From contig AXWR01000005.1 of assembly GCA_000482765.1 (NCBI GenBank), forward strand, positions 1-64,000: 64,000 bases of DNA. Direction: 5' to 3'. The translations under genes were made by a program, and so were the position numbers. Numbering within the stretch: the stretch's first letter is position 1; every line of letters begins with the position of its first letter. The notes beneath the pieces were generated by a model. The model saw nothing but the letters and a program-made list of their open reading frames with translations, was not told the origin of the DNA and searched no databases. Source of the stretch: Meiothermus taiwanensis DSM 14542 (lineage in GTDB: Bacteria; Deinococcota; Deinococci; Deinococcales; Thermaceae). Shown here piece by piece: positions 1 through 6,825 of this stretch.

Positions 1-757
1 AAGGGGCCCAGCTGATGATGCCGCTGTTGGTGGCGTTGGTAACTTCAAACCCTACGATATCCACGTAGCTACCGCGCACATCAATACCGAAGAGATTGCC
101 CTGGGCGTTCAACTTGGCGCCCCAGCGGGTATCGGAGGCGATGGTGATGCGCTGGCTGGGGGTACCGGAGACGGTAACCTGGACGGACTCGTTGTAGGAG
201 CCTGGGAGCACCCGCAGGACATCGCCGGGCTTGAGCCGCTGGACGGCGAAGGAGAGGGTGGCCCAGGGGCGGTCGCGGGAGCCGTCGTTGGTGTTGCTGC
301 CGCCGGGGCCCACGTAGTAGGTGGGGCCGCTGGGCAGGGTGTAGCCGCCGTAATCTGTGCCAGAAGAACCGCCACCTGAACCACCACTGCCTGGGCTACC
401 AACCTGCAGGTTCAGGCTGGCGCTGGTGCTCAAGCCCTCAGCGTCGTAGGCCCTAATAACCACAGCGTTGCTGCCGCTCACCAGCGGAATCCAGAAGATG
501 ATGTTACCGCTCTGGGTGGGCTGTATCTCGACGTCCTGCTCGGAACCGCCGTTTACCTGGCGGGTCAGGCGGGTTACGGCCTTGTCGTCGCTGACGCTTA
601 CCTCGGCCCGCGTACCGGAACCGCTTATGCTGGCCCCGTTGGATGGACTAAGAATGCGTAGGCTGGGGGCCTGGTTGGTGGTGGAGGAGGGCGCCTGTTC
701 ATTGGTTGAGCAGGCCGCCAACAACCCGACCAGTAAAAGGGAGGACAGTTGCCGCAT
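1..757 (-). CDS. Secreted lipoprotein with beta-helix-type domain (partial, C-terminus off window)
   Basis: The reading frame is open from an ATG at 757 leftward to the window edge (252 codons seen). The N-terminus is a lipoprotein signal peptide ending in the lipobox LLAAC (Cys16), so it is probably anchored at the outer face of the membrane. A Ser/Thr-rich linker follows, then an Ig/cadherin-like segment (about residues 30-120), a glycine-serine linker, and a region starting YYVGPGGSNTNDG that resembles the start of right-handed parallel beta-helix proteins (pectate-lyase-like, DUF1565 type). An AAGGAG ribosome site sits about 9 bases before the ATG. Substrate is unknown; a polysaccharide-acting role is only a guess. 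Confidence 0.75.
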   Translation of the reverse strand, partial: MRQLSSLLLVGLLAACSTNEQAPSSTTNQAPSLRILSPSNGASISGSGTRAEVSVSDDKAVTRLTRQVNGGSEQDVEIQPTQSGNIIFWIPLVSGSNAVVIRAYDAEGLSTSASLNLQVGSPGSGGSGGGSSGTDYGGYTLPSGPTYYVGPGGSNTNDGSRDRPWATLSFAVQRLKPGDVLRVLPGSYNESVQVTVSGTPSQRITIASDTRWGAKLNAQGNLFGIDVRGSYVDIVGFEVTNATNSGIISWAP

Positions 758-820
758 CAGAAAAAGCTCCTTGAATAAAGGTGTTACCTTTCTGGGGTTG
801 GAGCGCTGGGCTTTGTCAAA

Positions 821-847
821 CCCCATATCGTTACAAACGATATGGGG
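821..847. promoter_or_regulatory. Perfect 12-bp inverted repeat
   Basis: Arms CCCCATATCGTT and AACGATATGGGG with a 3-base loop, followed 12 bases later by a T-run (860-865). It lies in the gap between two divergent genes. It could be an operator or a hairpin; the short loop favours an extruded or transcribed hairpin, while the neighbouring palindromes at 870-879 and 906-922 favour protein binding. Confidence 0.5.
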
Positions 848-869
848 CTATTGAAAGAGTTTTTTCTGA

Positions 870-922
870 TTAACGTTAAGTCAACCTTTAAAAAACTTTA
901 GCGATGTAACGCAATACGTTAC
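870..922. promoter_or_regulatory. Two further AACG/CGTT palindromes
   Basis: TTAACGTTAA (870-879) is a perfect 10-bp palindrome, and GTAACG-N5-CGTTAC (906-922) is an inverted repeat. Both share the CGTTA/TAACG core that is also present inside the larger repeat at 821-847. The cluster is upstream of both the lipoprotein (minus) and the glycosyl-1-phosphate transferase (plus), so a shared regulator is plausible. This is inference from pattern only. Confidence 0.4.
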
Positions 923-1029
923 GGCGGTAAAAGGGGCACTGTTGCCGCAAACAAACAGGCCATGCGGGGTAAAGTCCCTATGCTGAGGGGCAGCGAATGT
1001 CTCTATCTGTAGATGGTGGAAGGGTGTGT

Positions 1030-1977
1030 ATGCCGAATGAACCGTTGTTGGCTTTGCTGGTAACACTGACCGCTGTTGTGTTGGTAGGGTTATCCATGCC
1101 GTTGGCCCGTTACCTGGGCGTGGTAGACCGGCCGGGGGCCATCAAGATTCATACCCTGCCCACCCCGCGCTTTGGTGGGGTGGGGATAGTGGCCTCTGTG
1201 CTGCTTTGGGGCTATTACACCCAAGTAGTGGCTGGCTGGGCTTTGCTGGGACTGCTGGTTATAGCTATTACGGGCGGTCTGGATGATCGCTTCGGCCTTT
1301 CACCCAGGCTGCGTCTGCTGGCCGAGTTGGTGGCTGGGGTTGCGCTGGGTATGCACTTCTGGGAGGTTTTGGGATGGGGGGGGATGGGTTTGGCGGTGGT
1401 GCTGGTGCTGCTCATGTCCAACGCGATCAACCTGATTGATGGCATGAACGGCCTGGCCGCCGGCAATGCCCTCATCTCTGCGCTTGGAATTGCCATCTTG
1501 CTGTGGTCAATTCCTGCTGGGGCTGGGCTGGCCGTAATTTTGGCCTCGAGCTTGCTGGGGTTTCTCTTCTGGAACTACCCCCGGGCCAAGACCTTTATGG
1601 GTGATAGCGGCAGCCTATCCATTGGCTATCTACTGGCTATGCTGCTCTTGATGGCGGCAGCCCAGGGTGGGGCCACCTTTCTGGCCGCGCTGGTGATGGT
1701 GGGTTTCCCCCTGTACGACACCGCAGCGGGTATTATCCGGCGCTGGCGGCGGGGCAGGCCCATCTTTGACGGGGATCGGGATCACACCTACGATCGACTA
1801 GATCAGCTCTACTTGCGGAACCCAGCCAAGACTGTGGCGGTGGTCTGGCTGGTCAGCGGGGTGTTGGTGCTGGCAGGCCTGGTGATAGGCAAGTTGAGCG
1901 TTGGGATGGGCTTGGTTTTAGGGGTGTTGTTGGCGGCTGTTCTGTTCTTGGGCGCGCACAGGCTGGGCTCGTTGTAG
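1030..1977 (+). CDS. Undecaprenyl-phosphate GlcNAc-1-phosphate transferase-like protein (WecA/TagO/MraY family)
   Basis: A polytopic membrane protein of about 315 residues with some ten hydrophobic helices. Family motifs are visible: GGLDDRFG, NAINLIDGMNGLAAG, and FMGDSGS, which together mark the cytosolic active site and Mg2+ site of polyprenyl-phosphate sugar-1-phosphate transferases. Such enzymes start lipid-linked synthesis of cell-wall glycopolymers or surface polysaccharide. The usual histidine-rich HIHH segment near the C-terminus reads DHTYDRL here, a departure from E. coli WecA. I use the ATG at 1030 (GGAAGG upstream, first helix directly after); an in-frame ATG at 997 with GAGGGG upstream would add 11 residues. 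Confidence 0.82.
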   Translation: MPNEPLLALLVTLTAVVLVGLSMPLARYLGVVDRPGAIKIHTLPTPRFGGVGIVASVLLWGYYTQVVAGWALLGLLVIAITGGLDDRFGLSPRLRLLAELVAGVALGMHFWEVLGWGGMGLAVVLVLLMSNAINLIDGMNGLAAGNALISALGIAILLWSIPAGAGLAVILASSLLGFLFWNYPRAKTFMGDSGSLSIGYLLAMLLLMAAAQGGATFLAALVMVGFPLYDTAAGIIRRWRRGRPIFDGDRDHTYDRLDQLYLRNPAKTVAVVWLVSGVLVLAGLVIGKLSVGMGLVLGVLLAAVLFLGAHRLGSL

Positions 1978-1982
1978 GCTGC

Positions 1983-2255
1983 CTACTCGGCCAGGCGCTC
2001 CTGCAGGGGGTTGTCTTCAAGGGCCCGGCGGCATTCTCGAAACACGTACAGCGCCAGCACCGAGAAAGGTATATCGAGCTCGAGCGCTTCCTGCACAGCG
2101 TAGTAGCGTGCGGGGTCGGCGGTACGCACACGGGGCCCCAGCGCAGCCCATAGCTTGAGCAGGGCTTCGCGGCTCTTTGGAGGGGCTTCCTCAAAGCGTT
2201 TGAGCGGGTCGGTGGGCGTGTTCATTTTCAATAGGTAGGGCCGGGCAGACTCCAT
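1983..2255 (-). CDS. Small hypothetical protein
   Basis: About 90 residues (80 if it starts at the in-frame ATG at 2225, which fits better because the shorter form begins MNTPTDPLKRF). The product is charged and helical in character, with a central segment ADPARYYAVQEALELDIPFSVLALYVFRECRRAL. No signal peptide or membrane helix. I do not recognise a family. It converges on the gene ending at 1977 with only 5 bases between. Codon use looks like that of its neighbours, so it is probably real. Confidence 0.55.
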   Translation of the reverse strand: MESARPYLLKMNTPTDPLKRFEEAPPKSREALLKLWAALGPRVRTADPARYYAVQEALELDIPFSVLALYVFRECRRALEDNPLQERLAE

Positions 2256-2301
2256 CGCACCCTAGGTTAGACCCACCTGAGTTTTTCAACAGTATTCCAG
2301 A

Positions 2302-3201
2302 TTAAGCACCGACCAACCGTTTGGCTGAGAGGATTTTGGGTAATTCGGTCTCGAGCGAGCGTTCTTCCAGGGCGAAAGCGTGGCGCATGTGGACTGGATC
2401 GGCGGTATTGCCCATCTTTAGTTGAAGGTACTGGTCGCGTGTAATGGGGCTAAAGGGCAGGGGGGAGATGAGGGGAACCACCCAGTCCATCAGGGTTAGT
2501 GGGATGGAGAGCAGGGGTTTGCGTGAGCCCAGGGTGTCGCGCACCAGTAGCAGCAGCTCGCGGAAGGTGTATTCCTTAGGCCCCACCAGGTTGTAGCTGC
2601 GGTGTATGGTCTGGGGGCGGTTCAGGGCCTGCTCGAAGGCCCGGGCCACATCCCCCACCCAGATGGGCCGGAAGACAAAGCGACCATCGCCAATCAGGGG
2701 GATGAAGGGGAGGGGGGCGGTGACCAGGCCCTTCAGGATGCCCCCGAAAAACTCGTCGCCCCGGCCAAAAATTAGGCTGGGGCGCAGGATGGTCCAGTCG
2801 AGCCCCGAGGCCTGTACCAGCTCTTCGCCCTCGGCTTTGGTCTCGTAGTAGCGGCTGCCGGTGCCGCGGGCGGTGCCCAGCGCCGACATATGCACAAAGC
2901 GGGAAATGCCCGCGGCCTTGGCGGCGGCCAGGCTGTGGCGCACCCCTTCCACGTGGGCCTGGCGGAAGGTCTGGTCGCCGCGCTCGCGGATGATGCCCAC
3001 CAGGTAAATGAGCGCTTCCTGGCCCTTAGCGGCCTCGAGCAGACCCTCGTTCCTGGCGGCATCGGCCACCACGTAGCGCACGCCCTCGAGGGGCCCCGCC
3101 CCCCGCCTCGAGGCCACCGTCACCTGGTGGCCCTGCTCCAGCAGGTGCTGCGCCATGTGGGTGCCCACATAGCCGCTGCCGCCGACAATCAGTACCTTCA
3201 T
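2302..3201 (-). CDS. NAD(P)-binding NDUFA9/NmrA-like epimerase-dehydratase family protein
   Basis: An atypical short-chain dehydrogenase/epimerase of about 299 residues. The N-terminal Rossmann motif is GGSGYVGTHMAQHL, and the segment FVHMSALG..SRYYETKAEGE carries the family's Ser and YxxxK-like residues, as in complex I NDUFA9-like and NAD(P)-dependent oxidoreductases. The substrate cannot be read from sequence. GAGG five bases before the ATG at 3201 supports this start; a GTG six bases upstream is possible. It follows the broken crp gene by a few bases, so it is probably the last gene of the carH transcript. Confidence 0.8.
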   Translation of the reverse strand: MKVLIVGGSGYVGTHMAQHLLEQGHQVTVASRRGAGPLEGVRYVVADAARNEGLLEAAKGQEALIYLVGIIRERGDQTFRQAHVEGVRHSLAAAKAAGISRFVHMSALGTARGTGSRYYETKAEGEELVQASGLDWTILRPSLIFGRGDEFFGGILKGLVTAPLPFIPLIGDGRFVFRPIWVGDVARAFEQALNRPQTIHRSYNLVGPKEYTFRELLLLVRDTLGSRKPLLSIPLTLMDWVVPLISPLPFSPITRDQYLQLKMGNTADPVHMRHAFALEERSLETELPKILSAKRLVGA

Positions 3202-3208
3202 CGCCACC

Positions 3209-3684
3209 TCAAACCGCTTGCAGCATCCGGCTTTCAGCCTCCAGCTCCAGGGTTTTGCGGTCTACCAGGTAAATTTTGCGGTAGCCGGTATCCAGGACGC
3301 CTTCGTGGCGCAGGTCGGAGAGCAGTTTGCTCACCGACTCGCGGGTGGAAGCGGTGGCATCGGCAATCTCTTCATGGCTGGCGGTGACATAGGTTCCCCG
3401 CTCATCCTGCCCCTGGGCGGCGGTGGCAGCCAGGTAGAGCAGATAGCGGCAGATGCGGCTGCGCAAGCCGCCGCCTCGGTGAGGGCTTCGGCGGTGTACT
3501 TGTACTGCCGCTCGGAGAGGGCCTCCTCGCCGAAATAGTCGCCGGGCAGCACGTGCCGCAAGGTGAGCTGGCGACCGTCGGGCAAGATCTCGATGATACG
3601 TACCAGGCCACGCTCGAGGTGATACAGCGTGTCCGCGCGGTCGCCCGCCCGGTAGATCACTTCTTTCCTACGTACCTTTTTCAT
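3209..3684 (-). pseudogene. CRP/FNR-family regulator like LdrP, broken by internal deletion and frameshift
   Basis: The first frame starts at ATG 3684 (AAGGAGG upstream) and gives a cyclic-nucleotide-type sensor domain (RKEVIYRAGD..LPGDYFGEEALSERQYKYTAEALTEA). At about 3470 homology leaves that frame. In a second frame it resumes as LRSRICRYLLYLAA..HEEIADATASTRESVSKLLSDL, the winged-helix DNA-binding domain, ending at 3209. Against Thermus LdrP as I remember it, about 39 residues, mostly the dimerisation C-helix, are missing at the join, together with a frame change. It lies directly after carH, as in Thermus. Either a real inactivating deletion or a sequence error. Confidence 0.85.
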
Positions 3685-3745
3685 ACGGCCTCCTTGTTCC
3701 CAATCTTGCGCTTCAGCCCGGATGAACCCCAAATCAAAGGCCTGC

Positions 3746-4627
3746 TTACCACAAGCCCTGCTCCTTCAAGGTGTGTGAAAGCCGGTCGGCTAGCTCACGG
3801 GGATCGTTGCCCATATAATGCGCGCCCAGCCGCTCCACCAGGTGGGGGTCGTTGGCTGCAGCCCGGCCCCCCACCACCACCACGGGGGCCAGGTGGCGCA
3901 GGGCCTCGTGCGGCAGCGACTCCAGGGAAATGGGCTGCGCCGCTGAGAGCACCACGGCCTTGGCCCCGGTGCGTTCGGCAAACGATCGGAGGTCGGCCAG
4001 GGGGGTGTTGGGCCCCAGGTAGTGCACGGTGTAGCCGGCCCGGCGCAGGAACAAGGCGGTGATCAGGCTCCCGATCTCGTGCTGCTCCCCCGGCAGGGTG
4101 GAGACCACCAGGGTGGGCCCCAGCGACCCCCCCATCAGGTTGAGCAGGCCCTGCAGGGCACCCCGCAGGTAGGTGCTGGCGAAATGTTCTTGCGCGGTGC
4201 TCACGCGGCCGAGGTGCCAGCCGTCGCCGATGCGGCGCAGGCAGGGCGCGATGACCTCCATCACCACGGTTTCCATGGGGTGCAGCTTGTAGGCCTCCGA
4301 GAGGGTGCGCTCGGCGGCCTCGGTGTCGGCCCGCAGCAGGGCCTCTTCGAGCTCCATGGAGAGGGCCTCGGGGGGGCGCGGGCCCTCCTGGGTCAGGCCC
4401 TCGAGGTAGCGGCGGACGGCCTGGGCCGGGGTGACCCCCTCGGCGATCCACTTTTTGATCTGGCGCAGGGCCTCGAGGTCGGTATGGCTGTACAGCCTGT
4501 GTCCACCCGGTGAGCGATCGGGCCGGGGGAAGCCATACCGACGCTCCCACTGCCGCAGCAGGGCGCTGGAGAGCCCGGTGCGCTCCTCCACTTCGGCAAT
4601 GGTGTAAACCCCCAGATCGTTCCGCAT
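3746..4627 (-). CDS. carH: CarH/LitR-type B12-dependent light-sensing MerR repressor
   Basis: A 293-residue photoreceptor repressor. Residues 7-75 form a MerR-type winged helix (VYTIAEVEERTGLSSALLRQWERRYGFP). A four-helix cap follows with the Wx9EH signature (Trp137, Glu147, His148), then a Rossmann B12 domain with ExHxxG (Glu181, His183, Gly186), where the His is the expected axial cobalt ligand. In this family adenosyl-B12 supports a DNA-bound tetramer in the dark and light releases it, turning on carotenoid genes. All diagnostic residues are present, so it should be a working B12 photosensor. It is divergent from the crtB side and heads a likely carH-crp-reductase transcript. Confidence 0.95.
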   Translation of the reverse strand: MRNDLGVYTIAEVEERTGLSSALLRQWERRYGFPRPDRSPGGHRLYSHTDLEALRQIKKWIAEGVTPAQAVRRYLEGLTQEGPRPPEALSMELEEALLRADTEAAERTLSEAYKLHPMETVVMEVIAPCLRRIGDGWHLGRVSTAQEHFASTYLRGALQGLLNLMGGSLGPTLVVSTLPGEQHEIGSLITALFLRRAGYTVHYLGPNTPLADLRSFAERTGAKAVVLSAAQPISLESLPHEALRHLAPVVVVGGRAAANDPHLVERLGAHYMGNDPRELADRLSHTLKEQGLW

Positions 4628-4643
4628 AAGACAAGCCCTTTGT

Positions 4644-4672
4644 TGAAAATAAGAATATCTTACTGTATAACT
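4644..4672 (+). promoter_or_regulatory. Rightward promoter for the crtB side
   Basis: TTGAAA (4644-4649), a 17-base spacer, and TATAAC (4667-4672) make a near-consensus vegetative promoter facing the methyltransferase-crtB genes. The inverted repeat TAAGA-ATA-TCTTA (4651-4663) lies within the spacer. Confidence 0.75.
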
Positions 4673-4681
4673 TATGTCAAG
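4653..4681 (-). promoter_or_regulatory. Leftward promoter for carH
   Basis: Read on the minus strand: TTGACA (4681-4676), a 17-base spacer, TATTCT (4658-4653). It overlaps the rightward promoter almost completely, so RNA polymerase can occupy only one of them, and one bound repressor would block both. Confidence 0.75.
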
Positions 4682-4720
4682 GCTTTGTGGGGATTTATGT
4701 CTAATCTCTGTCTAAGTTTA
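4663..4720. promoter_or_regulatory. Putative CarH operator: array of about 11-bp TGT direct repeats
   Basis: The trinucleotide TGT recurs at 4665, 4676, 4687, 4699 and 4710, spaced 11, 11, 12 and 11 bases. The surrounding bases are similar (cTGTatAact, aTGTcaAggc, aTGTctAatc, cTGTctAagt). Known CarH operators consist of 11-bp direct repeats, each bound by one DNA-binding domain of the tetramer. The array overlaps the -10 of the rightward promoter and the -35 of carH. Confidence 0.6.
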
Positions 4721-4746
4721 GGAATTTATCCGAGATGAAGGAGTCC

Positions 4747-5421
4747 ATGCAAAAATTACCCGATCAACGCTCTAAAGCCCCGCTTACCCTGGCGGCGCGC
4801 ACCAACCTGTGGCCGCTCACCGCCCTGGGCTACGAGGCCTGGCGCCGACGGGCGCTCAGCCTGCTTTCCGGCAGGGCTTTTCCCTTAGAAGAGGAGCTCT
4901 CGCTCATGCTCAAGCGGATGCAGCCGGTGGCCGGGCGGGTTTTTCTGGATCTGGGCACCGCCACCGGCCTGTACGCCCGGGCCTTGCTGGGGGCGGGCGC
5001 CGCCAGGGTCTACGCCCTCGACCTTTCGCCGGCCATGCTGAGGGTGGCGCTGGGGAAGGCCAGGGGGTACCCCGGTTTTGTACCCCTGCTGGCCAGGGCC
5101 GAGGCCATCCCGCTATCCCCGGCCTCGGTGGATGGGGTGGTGGTGGGGGGTAGCTGGAACGAGTTTCCCGATCCCCAGCCGGTTGTACACGAACTGTACA
5201 GGGTGCTGAAGTCAGACGGGCGGCTCTGGGTCATGTTCAGCCACCGCTCGCCAAGCCCTTTGCAGCGCCTGCTAGAGGCGGCCGGGCTGCGCTTTCCCAC
5301 CCTTTCAGAGCTTATGGATTCACTCACAAAAAGTGGTTTCAAGGTAGACGGTTGGCGCGAGGGGTCGGTAGGATTTGTGGCAGGGACAAAAGTCACTATG
5401 CAAAGCTCGGTGCAATCTTAG
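4747..5421 (+). CDS. Class I SAM-dependent methyltransferase (UbiE-like)
   Basis: About 224 residues. The SAM-binding motif I is FLDLGTATGLYARAL, followed by the acidic strand-2 end YALDLSPAML and a Methyltransf_11 core. The methyl acceptor is unknown; being the first gene behind the CarH-controlled promoter and ending just before crtB, it may modify a carotenoid, quinone or other light-stress product, which is inference. The ATG at 4747 is preferred over that at 4735 because AAGGAG lies at the right distance before it and the upstream ATG overlaps that site. Confidence 0.8.
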   Translation: MQKLPDQRSKAPLTLAARTNLWPLTALGYEAWRRRALSLLSGRAFPLEEELSLMLKRMQPVAGRVFLDLGTATGLYARALLGAGAARVYALDLSPAMLRVALGKARGYPGFVPLLARAEAIPLSPASVDGVVVGGSWNEFPDPQPVVHELYRVLKSDGRLWVMFSHRSPSPLQRLLEAAGLRFPTLSELMDSLTKSGFKVDGWREGSVGFVAGTKVTMQSSVQS

Positions 5422-5447
5422 CCAAACGGTGTTTTGAGGAGATGCGT

Positions 5448-6275
5448 ATGGAACCCAACTGGCAGGCTGTATCGGCCATTATCCGCCGTCACTCGGCCAC
5501 GTTCTACTACGGTAGCCTGCTGTTCCGGGGTGAGGCCCGCAAAGGGGCCTGGGCCGTGTATGCAGCCTGCCGCATTGGGGACGACGCGGTGGACGAGTCG
5601 GCCAGCCCCCAGGCCGACCTGAACGAATGGTGGGCGGGCATCGAGCGGGCCTATGCCGGGGTGCCCAGAACCGACTGGGAGGCGGCTTTAGCCTGGGCTC
5701 TGGCGCGCTGGGAGATTCCCAAGCAGGCCTTTGCCGATATGAAAAAGGGCTTTCTGGCCGACCTGCACCCGGTGCGGCTCGCGACCCTGGAGGAGCTCTT
5801 CACCTACTGCTACCGGGTGGCCGGCACCGTGGGCTTGATGATTGCCCCCATCGGCGGGGCCGGGGAGGCTGGGCGGGAGGCGGCCATCCAGCTGGGCCAG
5901 GCCATGCAGCTCACCAACTGCCTGCGCGACGTGGGCGAAGATCTGGCCCTGAACCGGGTCTACCTGCCTGCCGAGCTGATGCGCAAATACGAGGTCTCCC
6001 TCGAGGATCTGCGCCAGGGCCAGATCAGCCCGCGCTACATCGGCCTGATGCGCGAGCTGGCCCAGGAGGCCCGCCGGCTCTACCGCGAGGGGCTGGCCGG
6101 CCTCAAGTATCTGAAAACCGGGCGTGGGGCGGTGGCGCTGGCCGCTTTGCAGTACCAGGGCATTCTGGACAAGCTGGAGCTAAACGGCTGGGACAACCTT
6201 TCGCGCCGGGCCTCGCTTTCCACCTACGAGCGGGTGATGCTCCTGCCCAAGGCCATCTGGCTGCGGGGAGCCTGA
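5448..6275 (+). CDS. crtB: Phytoene synthase
   Basis: A 275-residue squalene/phytoene synthase that condenses two geranylgeranyl diphosphates to phytoene, the first committed carotenoid step. Both Asp-rich Mg2+/diphosphate motifs are present: DDAVD (45-49) and DVGED (161-165, in NCLRDVGEDLALNRVYLP). GAGGAG six bases before the ATG at 5448 fixes the start; the frame stays open upstream but that part has no homology. It is transcribed from the promoter at 4644-4672 together with the methyltransferase, so it should be under CarH control. Confidence 0.95.
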   Translation: MEPNWQAVSAIIRRHSATFYYGSLLFRGEARKGAWAVYAACRIGDDAVDESASPQADLNEWWAGIERAYAGVPRTDWEAALAWALARWEIPKQAFADMKKGFLADLHPVRLATLEELFTYCYRVAGTVGLMIAPIGGAGEAGREAAIQLGQAMQLTNCLRDVGEDLALNRVYLPAELMRKYEVSLEDLRQGQISPRYIGLMRELAQEARRLYREGLAGLKYLKTGRGAVALAALQYQGILDKLELNGWDNLSRRASLSTYERVMLLPKAIWLRGA

Positions 6276-6310
6276 AGCTTCGGGCGGTGGGGCGAAGTCC
6301 TTAAGCCCGG

Positions 6311-6328
6311 TGCTATACTTGTATAGCA
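6311..6328. promoter_or_regulatory. Operator palindrome overlapping a leaderless promoter
   Basis: TGCTATAC-TT-GTATAGCA is a perfect 8-bp-arm palindrome ending directly before the antitoxin ATG. The -10 box TATACT (6314-6319) is inside it, so an antitoxin bound here would block its own promoter, the usual autoregulation of RHH antitoxins. Confidence 0.75.
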
Positions 6329-6541
6329 ATGCTGGCTATCCGGCTGCCCAAGGAGATAGAGGAACGCCTCGAGGCCCTTGCCCGGAAAACCGGGCGCAGC
6401 AAGAGCTATTACGTGCGCCAGGCCATCCTGGAGCACCTCGATGACCTCGAGGACTACTATCTGGCCGTAGAGCGGCTCGAGCAGAAGTTGCCAGGCATTC
6501 CCCTAGACGAAGTGGAGCGCCGCCTTGGGTTACAGGATTGA
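6329..6541 (+). CDS. Ribbon-helix-helix antitoxin
   Basis: A 70-residue protein with an N-terminal ribbon-helix-helix pattern ([36 protein letters not shown]) and a charged C-terminal tail likely to wrap the toxin. It is the RelB/CopG-like partner of the RelE-family toxin that overlaps its 3' end by 17 bases. The ATG begins one base after the operator palindrome, giving a leaderless mRNA. The pair sits inside the carotenoid region between crtB and the CrtO-like gene, a possible small insertion. Confidence 0.85.
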   Translation: MLAIRLPKEIEERLEALARKTGRSKSYYVRQAILEHLDDLEDYYLAVERLEQKLPGIPLDEVERRLGLQD

Positions 6542-6794
6542 GTTCGACCCACGGGCCGAGAAGGAGCTGGCGAAGCTGGATCGTGAGGTGGCGCGCCGCA
6601 TCGTGCGTTTTTTGCGCGAGCGGGTGGCCTTGCTGGATGATCCCCGTAGCCTTGGGGAGGCCTTGCACGGGCCGGAGCTGGGCCGGTTTTGGAAGTACCG
6701 GGTGGGTGATTATCGCCTGATCTGCCATATCCAGGATCAAAGAATCACTGTGCTGGTCTTGCGGATTGGGCATCGGCGGGATGTCTACCGCTGA
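6525..6794 (+). CDS. RelE/ParE-superfamily toxin
   Basis: An 89-residue protein starting at TTG 6525 ([30 protein letters not shown]), with the conserved C-terminal [33 protein letters not shown] typical of RelE mRNA interferases. The Arg in KYRVGDYRL and the RIGHRRDVY tail match the family's catalytic surface. It overlaps the antitoxin gene, so the two are translationally coupled. RelE acts on ribosome-bound mRNA; ParE (gyrase) is the alternative, but the tail favours RelE. Confidence 0.85.
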   Translation: MGYRIEFDPRAEKELAKLDREVARRIVRFLRERVALLDDPRSLGEALHGPELGRFWKYRVGDYRLICHIQDQRITVLVLRIGHRRDVYR

Positions 6795-6825
6795 AATAGG
6801 CCTTCTGCGGTATCATGCCCCCGAG

